Assembly: GCF_019966595.1 (NCBI RefSeq)
Contig: NZ_JAINFJ010000013.1
Coordinates: forward strand, 15,049-79,048
Direction of reading: 5' to 3'
Length of the DNA stretch: 64,000 nt
From: Oricola indica
Lineage (GTDB): Bacteria; Pseudomonadota; Alphaproteobacteria; Rhizobiales; Rhizobiaceae
The number at the start of each line of letters is the position of its first letter. The stretch's first letter is position 1. A program made the translations under genes and the position numbers. Shown piece by piece: positions 33,288 through 43,092 of the stretch. Under the pieces are notes generated by a model. It was not told the DNA's origin. It ran no database searches and worked only from the letters and a program-made list of their open reading frames with translations.

Positions 33288-35731
33288 TGCCGACATTCAC
33301 CGCCAGCCTCGAAAAGTCGCTTCACCAGGCGCTGACCTACGCCAATGAGCGCGAGCATGAATACGCGACGCTCGAACATCTTCTGCTTGCGCTGATCGAC
33401 GATCAGGACGCCAAGTCCGTGATGGATGCATGTTCGGTCGATACCGAAGCGCTGCGCAAGACCGTCCTCGACTATGTCGACCACGAACTGGAAAACCTCG
33501 TCACCGGATATGACGAGGACGCCAAGCCGACGGCGGGTTTCCAGCGCGTCATCCAGCGCGCCGTGATCCATGTCCAGTCGTCGGGTCGCGAAGAGGTAAC
33601 CGGGGCCAACGTGCTTGTCGCGATATTCGCGGAGCGCGAAAGCCATGCTGCCTATTTCCTGCAGGAGCAGGACATGACCCGCTATGATGCGGTCAATTAT
33701 ATCGCGCACGGGATCGCCAAGCGTCCGGGCGCGTCGGTGACCCGGCCTCCGGATGGCGCCGAGGACCAGGCCAGTACGGATGGCGCGGCGACCGAAGGCG
33801 AGGATGGCAAGAAGAAACAGCAGGACGCGCTGAGCGCCTATTGCGTGAACCTCAACGAGAAGGCGCAGAACGGCAAGATCGATCCGCTGATCGGCCGGAC
33901 CGCCGAGGTCAACCGCACGATCCAGATCCTGTGCCGCCGGTCCAAGAACAACCCGCTCTATGTCGGCGACCCCGGCGTCGGAAAGACGGCGATCGCGGAA
34001 GGTCTCGCCAAACGCATTGTCGATGGCGACGTGCCGGAAGTATTGGCGGAATCCACGATCTTCTCGCTCGACATGGGCGCGCTGCTCGCCGGCACGCGCT
34101 ATCGCGGGGATTTCGAGGAGCGGTTGAAGCAGGTCGTCAAGGAACTGGAAGAGACGCCGCATGCGGTCCTGTTCATCGACGAGATCCACACGGTCATCGG
34201 TGCGGGCGCAACGTCGGGTGGCGCGATGGACGCGTCCAACCTGTTGAAACCGGCGCTTTCCTCCGGCGCGATCCGATGCATCGGTTCGACCACCTACAAG
34301 GAATACCGCCAGTTCTTCGAAAAGGACCGCGCGCTGGTTCGCCGGTTCCAGAAGATCGACGTCAACGAGCCGTCGCTTGAGGATGCCATCGAGATCATGA
34401 AGGGGCTGAAGCCCTATTTCGAGGACTTCCACAAGATCAAGTACACGGACGATGCGATCAAATCGGCCGTGGAACTGTCGGCACGCTACATCAACGACCG
34501 CAAGCTGCCGGACAAGGCCATCGACGTCGTCGATGAAACCGGTGCGAGCCAGATGCTTCTTCCCGAGAACAAGCGCCGCAAGTCCATCGGCGTGAAGGAG
34601 ATCGAGGCGACGATCGCGACCATGGCGCGCATTCCGCCGAAAACCGTTTCGAAGGACGACGAGGAAGTTCTCTCCAACCTCGAGAAGGAACTCAAGCGGG
34701 TCGTTTACGGCCAGGATCTGGCAATCGAATCGCTGGCGTCCGCCATCAAGCTGGCGCGCGCGGGCCTGCGCGAACCGGAGAAGCCGATCGGCTCCTACCT
34801 GTTCTCCGGCCCGACCGGCGTCGGCAAGACCGAGGTCGCCCGGCAACTGGCGATGTCGCTCGGTGTCGAACTGCTGCGCTTCGACATGTCTGAATACATG
34901 GAGCGCCACACTGTCTCGCGTCTCATCGGTGCGCCGCCCGGCTATGTCGGTTTCGACCAGGGCGGCCTGCTGACCGACGGCGTGGATCAGCATCCGCATT
35001 GCGTGTTGCTGCTCGACGAGATCGAAAAGGCGCATCCGGACCTGTTCAACATCCTGTTGCAGGTGATGGATCACGGGAAGCTGACCGACAACAACGGCAA
35101 GCAGGTCGACTTCCGCAACACGATCATCATCATGACGACCAATGCGGGCGCGTCGGAAATGGCAAAGAACGCCATCGGCTTCGGCAGTGTGAAGCGCGAG
35201 GGCGACGACGTCGAGGCAATCAACCGCCTGTTCTCGCCGGAGTTCCGCAACCGGATGGACGCGATCGTGCCCTTCGGTCCGCTTCCGGTGCCGGTCATCC
35301 ATCGCGTGGTGGAGAAATTCGTCATGCAATTGGAAGCCCAGTTGTCCGACCGTGGCGTCATCTTCGACCTCTCGAAGGAAGCGATCGGCTGGCTCGCCGA
35401 ACGCGGCTATGACGAGAAGATGGGCGCGCGCCCGCTCGGCCGTGTCATCCAGGAGCACATCAAGAAGCCCCTGGCCGAGGAAGTCCTGTTCGGCAAGCTG
35501 AAGAAGGGCGGCACCGTGAAGGTGACGGTCGAAAAGGACGAGATGGGCGAGGCCAAGCTGAAGCTTGAGTCGATCGCAGACGAGCCGCGCCCGAAACCGA
35601 AGAAGCAGGCCCGCAAGCCGTCCGCGAAAAAGTCGGCAACGGCCAAGGCCGCGAAGGCGCCGACCGAAGACAGCGGAGCGGACGCCGCGCCGAAGTCGAA
35701 ACCGTCCGTGCCGAAAGTGCCGCGCAAATAG
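33287..35731 (+). CDS. clpA: ATP-dependent Clp protease ATPase subunit ClpA
   Basis: The 814-residue AAA+ unfoldase has the Clp N-domain ([20 protein letters not shown]), a first ATPase domain with Walker A GDPGVGKT (about residue 227) and a second with GPTGVGKT (about residue 510). Walker B sequences are [10 protein letters not shown] and [11 protein letters not shown]. The IGL/ClpP-binding loop region lies near GFGSVKRE. The last 50 residues are a Lys/Ala/Pro-rich tail ([19 protein letters not shown]) beyond the usual end. It works with the ClpS encoded just upstream. Confidence 0.97.
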   Translation: MPTFTASLEKSLHQALTYANEREHEYATLEHLLLALIDDQDAKSVMDACSVDTEALRKTVLDYVDHELENLVTGYDEDAKPTAGFQRVIQRAVIHVQSSGREEVTGANVLVAIFAERESHAAYFLQEQDMTRYDAVNYIAHGIAKRPGASVTRPPDGAEDQASTDGAATEGEDGKKKQQDALSAYCVNLNEKAQNGKIDPLIGRTAEVNRTIQILCRRSKNNPLYVGDPGVGKTAIAEGLAKRIVDGDVPEVLAESTIFSLDMGALLAGTRYRGDFEERLKQVVKELEETPHAVLFIDEIHTVIGAGATSGGAMDASNLLKPALSSGAIRCIGSTTYKEYRQFFEKDRALVRRFQKIDVNEPSLEDAIEIMKGLKPYFEDFHKIKYTDDAIKSAVELSARYINDRKLPDKAIDVVDETGASQMLLPENKRRKSIGVKEIEATIATMARIPPKTVSKDDEEVLSNLEKELKRVVYGQDLAIESLASAIKLARAGLREPEKPIGSYLFSGPTGVGKTEVARQLAMSLGVELLRFDMSEYMERHTVSRLIGAPPGYVGFDQGGLLTDGVDQHPHCVLLLDEIEKAHPDLFNILLQVMDHGKLTDNNGKQVDFRNTIIIMTTNAGASEMAKNAIGFGSVKREGDDVEAINRLFSPEFRNRMDAIVPFGPLPVPVIHRVVEKFVMQLEAQLSDRGVIFDLSKEAIGWLAERGYDEKMGARPLGRVIQEHIKKPLAEEVLFGKLKKGGTVKVTVEKDEMGEAKLKLESIADEPRPKPKKQARKPSAKKSATAKAAKAPTEDSGADAAPKSKPSVPKVPRK

Positions 35732-35761
35732 TGACAAGCTACCGGTAGCGAAAGAGCCATG

Positions 35762-35788
35762 ACGGGCGGAGCGATCCGCCCGTTTTTT
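35762..35788 (+). terminator. Terminator of clpSA
   Basis: ACGGGCGGA pairs with TCCGCCCGT around GCGA (35762-35783), followed by six T. Confidence 0.9.
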
Positions 35789-35836
35789 CGTCCGTACTAT
35801 CTCGCCAACCCGCCACCGGCGTGCTAGCGCGGCATC

Positions 35837-36589
35837 ATGCAGAAGCCACCCGAGCCTGCGGCAAGCCAGGGCACCCATTTGCTTTGGTACGCACGCGGAA
35901 TGCGCAACATCATCTCGCTGCCGGCCTTCATCCTGATGAGCGCCTTTGTCGGCTTTGCCGGCTTCGCGCGAGAGAGCGGTATCGAACTCGCCCATGCGGC
36001 TTTCATGACGGCGACGATCTGGGCGTTGCCGGCACAGGTGGTTCTTATTGCGGGTATCACGGGCGGAACGACGCTCGCTGCGGTGTTCGTATCCGTCGCA
36101 TTGTCGTCTGTCCGGCTGATGCCGATGGTCACGACGCTGGTCGCGGAAATCCGCTCCGAGAAGACCCGCACCATAACGCTGCTCTTTTTGTCGCATTTCA
36201 TCGCGGTGACGTCCTGGGTGATGGCGTCGGAGCGGATTCATCGTGCGCCGAGGCAATTCCGCACCACCTATTTCGCCGGTTTTGCCGTCACGCTGACATC
36301 GCTGAATATCGCAATCGTCGTCCTGGTCTATGTGTTCGCGACCGGCATTCCCGTCACGGTCCTCGGCGCGCTGTTCTTCCTGACGCCGATCTATTTCCTG
36401 ACCTCGCTCTGGGCGACCGCGCGGCATCGCCTCGTCAAGATCGCCATGATCGCAGGCCTGGTTCTCGGGCCGCTGTTCCATCTCGTTGCGCCCGAATTCG
36501 ATCTGTTGCTCGCCGGACTGTTCGGTGGCGTGGCCGCATTCCTGTATGACCGGAAATTTCCCGGCGACACGCGGGGGAGCGCGACATGA
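35837..36589 (+). CDS. azlC: AzlC-family branched-chain amino acid exporter, large subunit
   Basis: The 250-residue polytopic protein has the AzlC features GFAGFARESGIELAHAAFM, a WALPAQVVLIAGITGG segment and LSSVRLMPMVTTLVAEIR. With AzlD it is predicted to export branched-chain amino acids or their analogues. The azlD start overlaps its stop by 4 nt. Confidence 0.92.
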   Translation: MQKPPEPAASQGTHLLWYARGMRNIISLPAFILMSAFVGFAGFARESGIELAHAAFMTATIWALPAQVVLIAGITGGTTLAAVFVSVALSSVRLMPMVTTLVAEIRSEKTRTITLLFLSHFIAVTSWVMASERIHRAPRQFRTTYFAGFAVTLTSLNIAIVVLVYVFATGIPVTVLGALFFLTPIYFLTSLWATARHRLVKIAMIAGLVLGPLFHLVAPEFDLLLAGLFGGVAAFLYDRKFPGDTRGSAT

Positions 36590-36936
36590 ATTTCACCGCG
36601 ATCGACGCCTGGTGGTGGCCCTATCTCTTCATCCTGATCGCGGGATGGTTCGCGACAGACATCTGGCGCTATGCCGGCGTTCTTCTCGGTCGGAAGCTCG
36701 ACGAGACCTCGGCGGCGTTCATGCTGGTGCGGTCGATCGCGACCGCGCTGGTCGCCGCCGTCATCGCCCGGCTCGTGATCTTTCCGTCGGGCGCGTTGGC
36801 CGAGACCGCCTTGCTGCTGCGCCTCGGTGCCGCAATCGTCGGTTTTGCCGCGTTTCTGCTTGCCGGCCAGAAGATGGCGGTAGGGATAAGCGTCGGGCTC
36901 GCGATCCTCGTTACAGGGATGCTGCTCGGCTTCTAG
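36586..36936 (+). CDS. azlD: AzlD-family transporter small subunit
   Basis: The 116-residue membrane protein has four hydrophobic helices (WWPYLFILIAGWFATDIWRY, SIATALVAAVIARLVIF and two more), the AzlD pattern. It overlaps azlC (ATGA). Its TAG stop lies in the terminal CTAG of the inverted-repeat element at 36933-37038. Confidence 0.88.
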   Translation: MNFTAIDAWWWPYLFILIAGWFATDIWRYAGVLLGRKLDETSAAFMLVRSIATALVAAVIARLVIFPSGALAETALLLRLGAAIVGFAAFLLAGQKMAVGISVGLAILVTGMLLGF

Positions 36937-37038
36937 TGCAATTCAGGTTCAGATCGAAACATCTGCATCAAGATGCGCGTTCGAGACGAAGTCGAGAGGC
37001 AGCGCTTCTTGATTCTGCTGCAACCTGAAATGCTCTAG
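36933..37038. repeat. 106-bp intergenic element with 17-bp terminal inverted repeats
   Basis: The left end reads CTAGTGCAATTCAGGTT and the complement of the right end reads CTAGAGCATTTCAGGTT, identical at 15 of 17 positions. A small internal palindrome GCATC-AA-GATGC lies at 36965-36976. The outer CTAG on each side supplies the TAG stop of azlD (plus) and of the HIT gene (minus). It looks like a dispersed rhizobial palindromic element; copy number cannot be judged from one window. Confidence 0.65.
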
Positions 37039-37466
37039 AGCGCTTCCAGCGCGCCGATCAGTTTCTTCGCGTTGGCCGCGAGGATGTCCTGATCTTCCAT
37101 CTTGTCGACATGCTTGCGAAGCCTGACGCCTTCGGCGCACGGAATGACATGGAAATGCAGGTGGAACACGGTCTGCCCGCTGGCCGCTTCGTTGAATTGC
37201 CGGATCACCGCGCCATCGGCGTTGAAGGCCGGGATCACCGCTTTTGCGACCTTCTGGACAACGGCGATGACCTTGGCCAGTTCGTCGGGGTCGGCGTCGA
37301 TCAGGTTGCGCGACGGCGCCTTCGGGATCACCAGCGCATGGCCGTCCGATTCAGGCATGACATCCATGATCGCGATGCAGTGATCGTCCTCGTAGACCTT
37401 GTGGCTCGGGATTTCCCCGCGCAGGATCTTGGCGAAAATGTTGTCCGGATCGTACTCGGCAGTCAT
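37035..37466 (-). CDS. HIT-family (HinT-like) nucleotide hydrolase
   Basis: The 143-residue protein carries the histidine triad FHLHFHVIP near residue 102 and an N-terminal FAKILRGEIPSHKVYEDD typical of HinT-like purine nucleoside phosphoramidases. Its TAG stop lies in the terminal CTAG of the adjacent repeat element. It is the last gene of a leftward group starting at the RidA gene. Confidence 0.92.
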   Translation of the reverse strand: MTAEYDPDNIFAKILRGEIPSHKVYEDDHCIAIMDVMPESDGHALVIPKAPSRNLIDADPDELAKVIAVVQKVAKAVIPAFNADGAVIRQFNEAASGQTVFHLHFHVIPCAEGVRLRKHVDKMEDQDILAANAKKLIGALEAL

Positions 37467-37533
37467 GGCGTTTCCCCTTCGATGCGGTTTTCCTAGACCG
37501 GAGAGTGTCCGCCTTCAATGCAGTCGGGCGGTC

Positions 37534-38745
37534 TCAGTTCTCTTTTTTGAAAGGGCTGTGTTCCGACAGCACGCGCGAGAACTGCGCGACATCCTCGCGT
37601 TCGTGTTCCAGGTAGTCGGCGACCGCGTTGCGAAAGCCCTCATGCGGCAGGTAATGCGCCGAATGCGTTATCACCGGCATATAGCCGCGCGCGAGCTTGT
37701 GTTCGCCCTGCGCGCCCGCCTCGACGAATTCCAGCTTGTTCGCGATGGCGTATTCGATGGCCTGATAGTAGCAGATCTCGAAATGCAGGCAGGCGTGGTG
37801 CTCGATGCACCCCCAGTGGCGGCCGAACAGCGTATTGCCGCCGATAAAATTGATCGCCCCGGCCACGTAGCGCCCGTTTCGCTTCGCCATGACGAGCAGG
37901 ATGTCGTCGGGCATGCGTTCGGCGATCAGCGAATAGAAAGTTCGGTTGAGATAGGGCCGTCCCCACTTGCGGCTTCCGGTGTCCGAATAAAACGCGAAGA
38001 ACGCATCCATGGCGCTCTCGGTGATATCGCTTCCCGTCAGCCATTCCACCGTGATGCCATTCTCCAACGCGGTCGCGCGTTCCTTGCGGATATTCTTGCG
38101 CTTGCGCGACGAGAGCGTTTCCAGGAAGGCGTCGAAATCGGCATAGCCGGCATTGTGAAAATGAAACTGCTGGTCCGTGCGATGAAGATAACCCGCGGTT
38201 TCGAGCGCCTGTATGTCCGTTTCCGTGGCGAAGGTGACGTGCGCGGAGGAGACGCCGAGCCTGTTGGTCAGCGCCATCAATCCCTGCGCGAGCGCCTGCC
38301 GCGCTGAGGGTGCATCGATCGCGTCCGAAACGAGCAAACGCGGTCCGGTCGCGGGCGTGAAGGGAACGGAACTCTGGAGCTTCGGATAATATTCGCCGCC
38401 GGCGCGACGATAGGCGTCGGCCCAGGCGTGGTCGAACACATATTCGCCCTGGCTGTGAGACTTCAGATAACAGGGCAGGGCGGCGATAAGAGTCCCGTCC
38501 GCATCTTCCAGCGCCAGATGCTGGCCGAGCCAGCCGGTCTGCGCCGTCGCGCTACCCGAGTCCTCCAATGCGCCGAGAAAGGCGTGCGAAATGAAGGGAT
38601 TATACGGTGCCGACCCTTCGCCGGGAGCCGTGCCGGACAGACGCGACCAGGCGGCTTCGCTGATCTCGGCAAAACGGTCGCGAACACGAATGACAAAGGA
38701 ATCGTTTTCGTGATCGGTTCCGGGGGCGTCGCTGGATTGGGTCAT
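37534..38745 (-). CDS. GNAT-fold N-acyltransferase (COG3146/DUF482 type)
   Basis: The 403-residue protein begins (ATG 38745) with a short variable segment and matches the DUF482 family: NPFISHAFLGALEDSGSA, FDHAWADAYRRAGGEYYPKL, SRKRKNIRKER, and YLNRTFYSLIAERMPDDILL. It is related to peptidoglycan-type aminoacyl or acyl transferases; the substrate is unknown. It lies between the GDPD and HIT genes on the same strand. Confidence 0.88.
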   Translation of the reverse strand: MTQSSDAPGTDHENDSFVIRVRDRFAEISEAAWSRLSGTAPGEGSAPYNPFISHAFLGALEDSGSATAQTGWLGQHLALEDADGTLIAALPCYLKSHSQGEYVFDHAWADAYRRAGGEYYPKLQSSVPFTPATGPRLLVSDAIDAPSARQALAQGLMALTNRLGVSSAHVTFATETDIQALETAGYLHRTDQQFHFHNAGYADFDAFLETLSSRKRKNIRKERATALENGITVEWLTGSDITESAMDAFFAFYSDTGSRKWGRPYLNRTFYSLIAERMPDDILLVMAKRNGRYVAGAINFIGGNTLFGRHWGCIEHHACLHFEICYYQAIEYAIANKLEFVEAGAQGEHKLARGYMPVITHSAHYLPHEGFRNAVADYLEHEREDVAQFSRVLSEHSPFKKEN

Positions 38746-38787
38746 ACCCAAGATTTATCGCATACCGCACTGCAAACAAGAGAGGCG

Positions 38788-39504
38788 CTAGATATCCGGG
38801 TCAAAACCTTCAAACGTCATCTGGTCAGCATAGTCGCGCGTGGCCGCGACGTCCTCCGGCGTCCTGACCGTCCATGTGATCACGGGAAGGCCAAGCTCTT
38901 CACGCACGCGCGCCACGAACGGATTCGGTAGCGCTTTCACGTGATAGGACACGAAGGAGATGCCCTGGGCAAGAGCCTTCTCGTGCTCCACAAAGGCAGG
39001 CGTACCGATCCCTTCCGCAGTCAAGCCGAGCGGCACCGCTGAGTCGGTATCCCGGAAGGCCGAGAGGAGATCGTGTGCAAACGACATAACCGCGGCCGGG
39101 CCGGTATAACCTGCCATATCCGCGGCGACCGCGCCGGCGAGAGCAATGTTGCGCGGCCCGTTATCCTTCATCTCGACCACGACCGGAACACGGCCATCGA
39201 TCAGCGCCAATGTCTCGGCCAGCGTCGGGATGAAGTCGCTTGTATCGCCCAGTTTGATCCTGCCGAGCTCTGCCGCCGTCCTTCCGGCAAGCGGTCCGGT
39301 CTGGTCGGTCAATCGATCCAGCGTCTCGTCGTGGAAAACGATTGCCACGTTGTCGGCGGATAATTGCACGTCGAGTTCGATGGCGAAGTCGCGCAGGCAG
39401 GCCGCCTCGAAAGCCGATGGCGAGTTTTCCATCCGTCCGGCGCGTTCGTCATGCAGTCCGCGATGCGCGATGGGGCGGCGTGTCAGGAACTCCGTCGAAC
39501 TCAC
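38788..39504 (-). CDS. Glycerophosphodiester phosphodiesterase
   Basis: The 238-residue TIM-barrel enzyme has PIAHRGLHDERAGRMENS (catalytic His and Arg), AIELDVQLSADNVAIVFHDETLDRLT with the metal-binding Glu and Asp and second His, and VVVEMKD. It should cleave deacylated phospholipids to glycerol-3-phosphate and an alcohol. GTG 39504 overlaps the RidA stop (GTGA), so they are coupled. There is no signal peptide, so it is probably cytoplasmic. Confidence 0.92.
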   Translation of the reverse strand: MSSTEFLTRRPIAHRGLHDERAGRMENSPSAFEAACLRDFAIELDVQLSADNVAIVFHDETLDRLTDQTGPLAGRTAAELGRIKLGDTSDFIPTLAETLALIDGRVPVVVEMKDNGPRNIALAGAVAADMAGYTGPAAVMSFAHDLLSAFRDTDSAVPLGLTAEGIGTPAFVEHEKALAQGISFVSYHVKALPNPFVARVREELGLPVITWTVRTPEDVAATRDYADQMTFEGFDPDI

Positions 39505-39977
39505 GCAGAAGCATCCGAATACCGGATGATCGCCTCGATCTCCACCGGGGCATTGAGCGGCAGGGAGGCCATGCCGACGGCGGAGCGCGCGTGGCGTCCG
39601 GCATCGCCAAGTATCTCGACGAGCAAGTCCGATGCACCGTTGGCGACCAGATGCTGCTGGGTGAAATCCGGGGTGGAGGCGACGAATACGGAAATCTTCA
39701 CGATATGCTCGATCCGCTCTAGGTCTCCGAGAAGTGACTTCGCCTGGGCGAGAATGTTGATCGCACAGGCCTTCGCGGCTTCCTGGCCCGCCTCGACGTC
39801 GAGGTCACGGCCGAGCAGGCCCGTCGCGATCAATGCGCCGTCGCGAAGAGGAAGCTGACCGGAGGTATAGAGCATGTTTCCGGCGGTTACGGCAGGCAGG
39901 TAGTTTGCAGCGGGTGCGGCGGCTTCCGGCAGTGAAATTCCCAATGCGGTCAGTCGGTCGGCGATGGTCTCCGGCAT
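39501..39977 (-). CDS. RidA-family (YjgF/YER057c) protein
   Basis: The 158-residue protein has YTSGQLPLRDG, CAINILAQAKSLLGDLERIEHIVK, VFVASTPDFTQQHLV and a C-terminal PLNAPVEIEAIIRY. It lacks the canonical Arg of the archetypal RidA in the last motif (VEIEAI), which places it in the YjgF-like subgroup where imine deaminase activity is less certain. It is the first gene of the leftward group and divergent from eipB. Confidence 0.9.
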   Translation of the reverse strand: MPETIADRLTALGISLPEAAAPAANYLPAVTAGNMLYTSGQLPLRDGALIATGLLGRDLDVEAGQEAAKACAINILAQAKSLLGDLERIEHIVKISVFVASTPDFTQQHLVANGASDLLVEILGDAGRHARSAVGMASLPLNAPVEIEAIIRYSDASA

Positions 39978-40081
39978 TCTGGTCTCCCTTTTCGACTCGG
40001 TGCGGCGTTTACGATGTCTTGCAATTTTTGCCTCGCTTCCGCCACGAGAAAACCTATAGTCGTCGAAAATGACAGGACTTC

Positions 40082-40912
40082 ATGATGCCGTTTGGTAATG
40101 CCAGATCCGTTGTGCTCGCAACACTTCTTCTCCCCTTGGTTTCAGCCGCTTCGACGCCCGCATCGGCGCAGTCTCTGGCGCCGCATCGCGCTGTCTATGA
40201 CGTTGCCCTGATGGACGCGTCGGACCGGTCCGGCATCAGCGGGATGAATGGCAGGATCGTCTACGAGTTCCAAGGATCGGCATGCGATGGCTACACGTCG
40301 AATTTCCGGTTCGTTACGCGAATCCGGTCGGCAAGCGGCAATCGCCTGACGGACCAGCAGACCTCCACCTACGAAGACGGCAAGGGCGAGATGTTTCGCT
40401 TCCTGACCAAGTCGTTCGTCAACGAGAAACTCGATCGGGAATTGTCCGGCACCGCCGTACATGAGGATGGCAGTATCATCGTGACGCTGAGAAAGCCGCA
40501 AAACGAGGAAATCGTCCTCGGGCCTGCGATGTTTCCGAGCCAGCACATCCTCGATCTGATCGACCGGGCGCAAAAGGGCGAGACGATCTACGAAGCGGAT
40601 ATTTTCGATGGCTCCGAAGACGCCGACCGCGTGATGACCACAACGGTCATTATCGGCCAGGAGAAGACGGAACAGGAAGGTGACGCCGAAGCTGCCGAAG
40701 CGCTCAAGGACGATCCCTACCGAAATGTGTCGATTTCCTATTTCGACGCCTCGTCGGAAGACCATTCGGGTGAGTCGCTTCCCGAATACCAGATCGCCTT
40801 CAAGCTCTATGAAAATGGCGTAACGCGCGATCTCGTCATGGATTACGGTGACTTCGCGCTCTCCGGAAAGCTCAACAGGCTTGAAATGCTCCCCCGCCAG
40901 GAGTGCGATTGA
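40082..40912 (+). CDS. eipB: Cell-envelope integrity protein EipB (DUF1849)
   Basis: The 276-residue periplasmic protein has a signal peptide (VVLATLLLPLVSAASTPASA), the sequence LAPHRAVYDVALMDASDRSG, GRIVYEFQGSACDGYTSNFR and a C-terminal RQECD. The two cysteines (about residue 64 and near the C-terminus) match those that form a disulfide in Brucella EipB, a beta-spiral protein needed for envelope integrity. ATG 40082 or 40085, with AGGA upstream. Confidence 0.92.
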   Translation: MMPFGNARSVVLATLLLPLVSAASTPASAQSLAPHRAVYDVALMDASDRSGISGMNGRIVYEFQGSACDGYTSNFRFVTRIRSASGNRLTDQQTSTYEDGKGEMFRFLTKSFVNEKLDRELSGTAVHEDGSIIVTLRKPQNEEIVLGPAMFPSQHILDLIDRAQKGETIYEADIFDGSEDADRVMTTTVIIGQEKTEQEGDAEAAEALKDDPYRNVSISYFDASSEDHSGESLPEYQIAFKLYENGVTRDLVMDYGDFALSGKLNRLEMLPRQECD

Positions 40913-40957
40913 GCCCCGGCTTATCGGGCGATCGATGCGGCCTCCTGAGGCGCCGCG

Positions 40958-40986
40958 CTTGCAATTGCCGCGCCAATAGGCTATCG
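40958..40986 (+). promoter_or_regulatory. Candidate rpsB-tsf promoter
   Basis: CTTGCA (40958-40963), a 17-bp spacer and CTATCG (40981-40986) resemble CTTGAC-N17-CTATAT. A leader of about 105 nt would precede rpsB, long enough for translational control. Confidence 0.45.
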
Positions 40987-41100
40987 CGCGGCGCATTCCA
41001 CACACGAAGTTCGGTTTGTGCCGGGAGAAATCCGGCCTGACCACCGGTGGCGGGAAACCGCTTTTACGCTTCGTGGAGGTTAAACCGGAAAGGAAAAACG

Positions 41101-41925
41101 ATGGCGTTGCCTGATTACAGCATGCGCCAGCTGCTTGAAGCTGGTGTTCACTTCGGTCACCAGACTCACCGCTGGAACCCGAAAATGGCCCGATACATCT
41201 TCGGTGCCCGTAACAATATTCACATTCTCGATCTGTCGCAGTCGGTGCCGCTCCTGCACCAGGCTCTGAAGGTTGTCTCCGACACCGTTGCCGGTGGCGG
41301 CCGCGTGCTGTTCGTCGGCACCAAACGCCAGGCTTCGGAAATCGTTGCCGACGCGGCGAGCCGCAGCGCGCAGTATTACGTCAATGCCCGCTGGCTCGGC
41401 GGCATGATGACCAACTGGAAGACGATCTCGAACTCGATTCAGCGCCTGCGCAAGGTCGAGGAAATCCTGTCGTCCGACGCACAGGGCTTCACCAAGAAGG
41501 AGCGCCTGAACCTCGAGCGTGAACGCGACAAACTGGATCGCGCGCTTGGCGGCATCAAGGACATGGGCGGCACGCCGGACCTGATGTTCGTGATCGACAC
41601 CAACAAGGAAGCGATCGCGATTCAGGAAGCCAAGCGTCTCGGTATCCCGGTCGTCGCGATCGTCGATTCGAACTGCGATCCCGACCCGATCGACTACCCG
41701 ATCCCGGGCAATGACGACGCGGCCCGCGCGATTGCGCTTTACTGCGACCTGATCGCCCGCGCGGCAATCGACGGCATTGCGCGCCAGCAGGGCGCGTCCG
41801 GCGTCGACGTTGGTGCTTCTGCCGAAGCTCCGGTCGAGCAAGCCATCGTCGAGGCACCGGCGGAAGCCACCGAAGCTGCGGAACCGCAGGCCGCACCGGC
41901 CGAGCAGACCGAAGCTCAGGCCTGA
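41101..41925 (+). CDS. rpsB: 30S ribosomal protein S2
   Basis: The 274-residue protein has [45 protein letters not shown] and [20 protein letters not shown]. The last 40 residues are an Ala/Glu/Pro-rich acidic tail, common in alphaproteobacterial S2. ATG 41101 is the accepted start; the frame opens at 41047 but that part is not S2-like. Confidence 0.98.
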   Translation: MALPDYSMRQLLEAGVHFGHQTHRWNPKMARYIFGARNNIHILDLSQSVPLLHQALKVVSDTVAGGGRVLFVGTKRQASEIVADAASRSAQYYVNARWLGGMMTNWKTISNSIQRLRKVEEILSSDAQGFTKKERLNLERERDKLDRALGGIKDMGGTPDLMFVIDTNKEAIAIQEAKRLGIPVVAIVDSNCDPDPIDYPIPGNDDAARAIALYCDLIARAAIDGIARQQGASGVDVGASAEAPVEQAIVEAPAEATEAAEPQAAPAEQTEAQA

Positions 41926-41934
41926 TGGCTGGCG

Positions 41935-41958
41935 CCGCGCCCGGTTTCACGGGCGCGG
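41935..41958 (+). terminator. Hairpin between rpsB and tsf
   Basis: CCGCGCCCG pairs with CGGGCGCGG around GTTTCA. No T tract follows, so it is more likely an mRNA processing or attenuation element than a full terminator. Confidence 0.45.
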
Positions 41959-42058
41959 TCATCAAACCGTTACATGAATCGGCGCATGGCTGGATATATC
42001 CGGCATGCGCCTCATTTCGGGCGTCGCCCGATATCGTTCGACACAAAGAGGCGAACCG

Positions 42059-42973
42059 ATGAGCATCTCAGCATCTCTCGTAAAACAACTCCGCGACATG
42101 ACCGGCGCGGGCATGATGGACTGCAAGACAGCCCTGACCGAAGCCAATGGCGACATCGATGCCGCCGTTGACTGGCTGCGCAAGAAGGGCATCGCCAAGG
42201 CGGACAAGAAGTCCGGCCGCACCGCGGCTGAAGGCCTGGTCGGCGTCGCTTCCGACGACAACGGCGCGGTCGTTGTCGAGGTCAACTCGGAAACAGACTT
42301 CGTTGCCCGCAACGAGGCCTTCCAGGATCTCGTCCGCAATGTCGCATCGTCCGCTCTCGGCACCGACGGTTCGGTCGATGCGGTCGCAGCCGCCGATTAT
42401 CCGGGCGGTTCCAAGTCGAATGCCGACACCATCAAGGACGCGATCGCGACGATCGGCGAAAACATGAACCTGCGTCGTTCGGCCCGTCTCGACGGCACCG
42501 TGGCGACCTATGTGCACAACGCCGTTTCCGATGGGCTCGGCAAGCTCGGTGTGCTCGTCGCGGTGGAAACCGATGGCGACAAGGACGCCGCGCGCGCCAT
42601 CGCCCGCCAGATCGCCATGCATGTGGCCGCAACAAACCCGATGGCGCTCGACGTCGCCGATCTCGATCAGGCTGCGGTCGATCGCGAGCGTGCGATTTTC
42701 GCCGATCAGGCGCGCGCCTCCGGCAAGCCGGACAACATCATCGAGAAGATGGTCGAGGGACGTCTGCGCAAGTTCTACGAGGAAGTCTGCCTCATGAAGC
42801 AGGCCTTCGTGATCAATCCCGACCTGACGGTCGAAAAGGCGCTCGCCGAGGCCGAAAAGGATATCGGTGCGCCTGCCAAGGTGACCGGCTACGTCCGCTT
42901 CGCGCTGGGTGAAGGCGTCGAGAAGGAAGAATCGGATTTTGCCGCCGAAGTGGCGGCTGCTGCCAAGGGCTGA
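42059..42973 (+). CDS. tsf: Translation elongation factor Ts
   Basis: The 304-residue factor starts at ATG 42059 and has [48 protein letters not shown] and [12 protein letters not shown]. It recycles EF-Tu-GDP. It is transcribed with rpsB, and the usual rpsB-tsf-pyrH-frr order is kept. Confidence 0.98.
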   Translation: MSISASLVKQLRDMTGAGMMDCKTALTEANGDIDAAVDWLRKKGIAKADKKSGRTAAEGLVGVASDDNGAVVVEVNSETDFVARNEAFQDLVRNVASSALGTDGSVDAVAAADYPGGSKSNADTIKDAIATIGENMNLRRSARLDGTVATYVHNAVSDGLGKLGVLVAVETDGDKDAARAIARQIAMHVAATNPMALDVADLDQAAVDRERAIFADQARASGKPDNIIEKMVEGRLRKFYEEVCLMKQAFVINPDLTVEKALAEAEKDIGAPAKVTGYVRFALGEGVEKEESDFAAEVAAAAKG

Positions 42974-43015
42974 TCCGACATGCTTGCGCAATCCTCTGGA
43001 TAGCGCAAAAGCGAA

Positions 43016-43045
43016 AAGGGCACTGCGTGACAACGCGGTGCCCTT
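43016..43045 (+). terminator. Hairpin between tsf and pyrH
   Basis: A 12-bp stem (one G-T pair) closes a TGACAA loop. No T tract follows, so read-through into pyrH is likely; it may stabilise the tsf 3' end. Confidence 0.5.
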
Positions 43046-43092
43046 CATGTATCGGGAGGTCACCATTCAAGCGGTTCCTTCAAAGTAGTTTC

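Noticed and set aside
33167-36481. 1104-codon ORF on the minus strand across clpS, clpA and azlC
   Set aside because: It is antisense to clear clpSA homology. The product is His/Asp/Arg-rich with no motif and is a by-product of GC-rich codon bias in the opposite frame.
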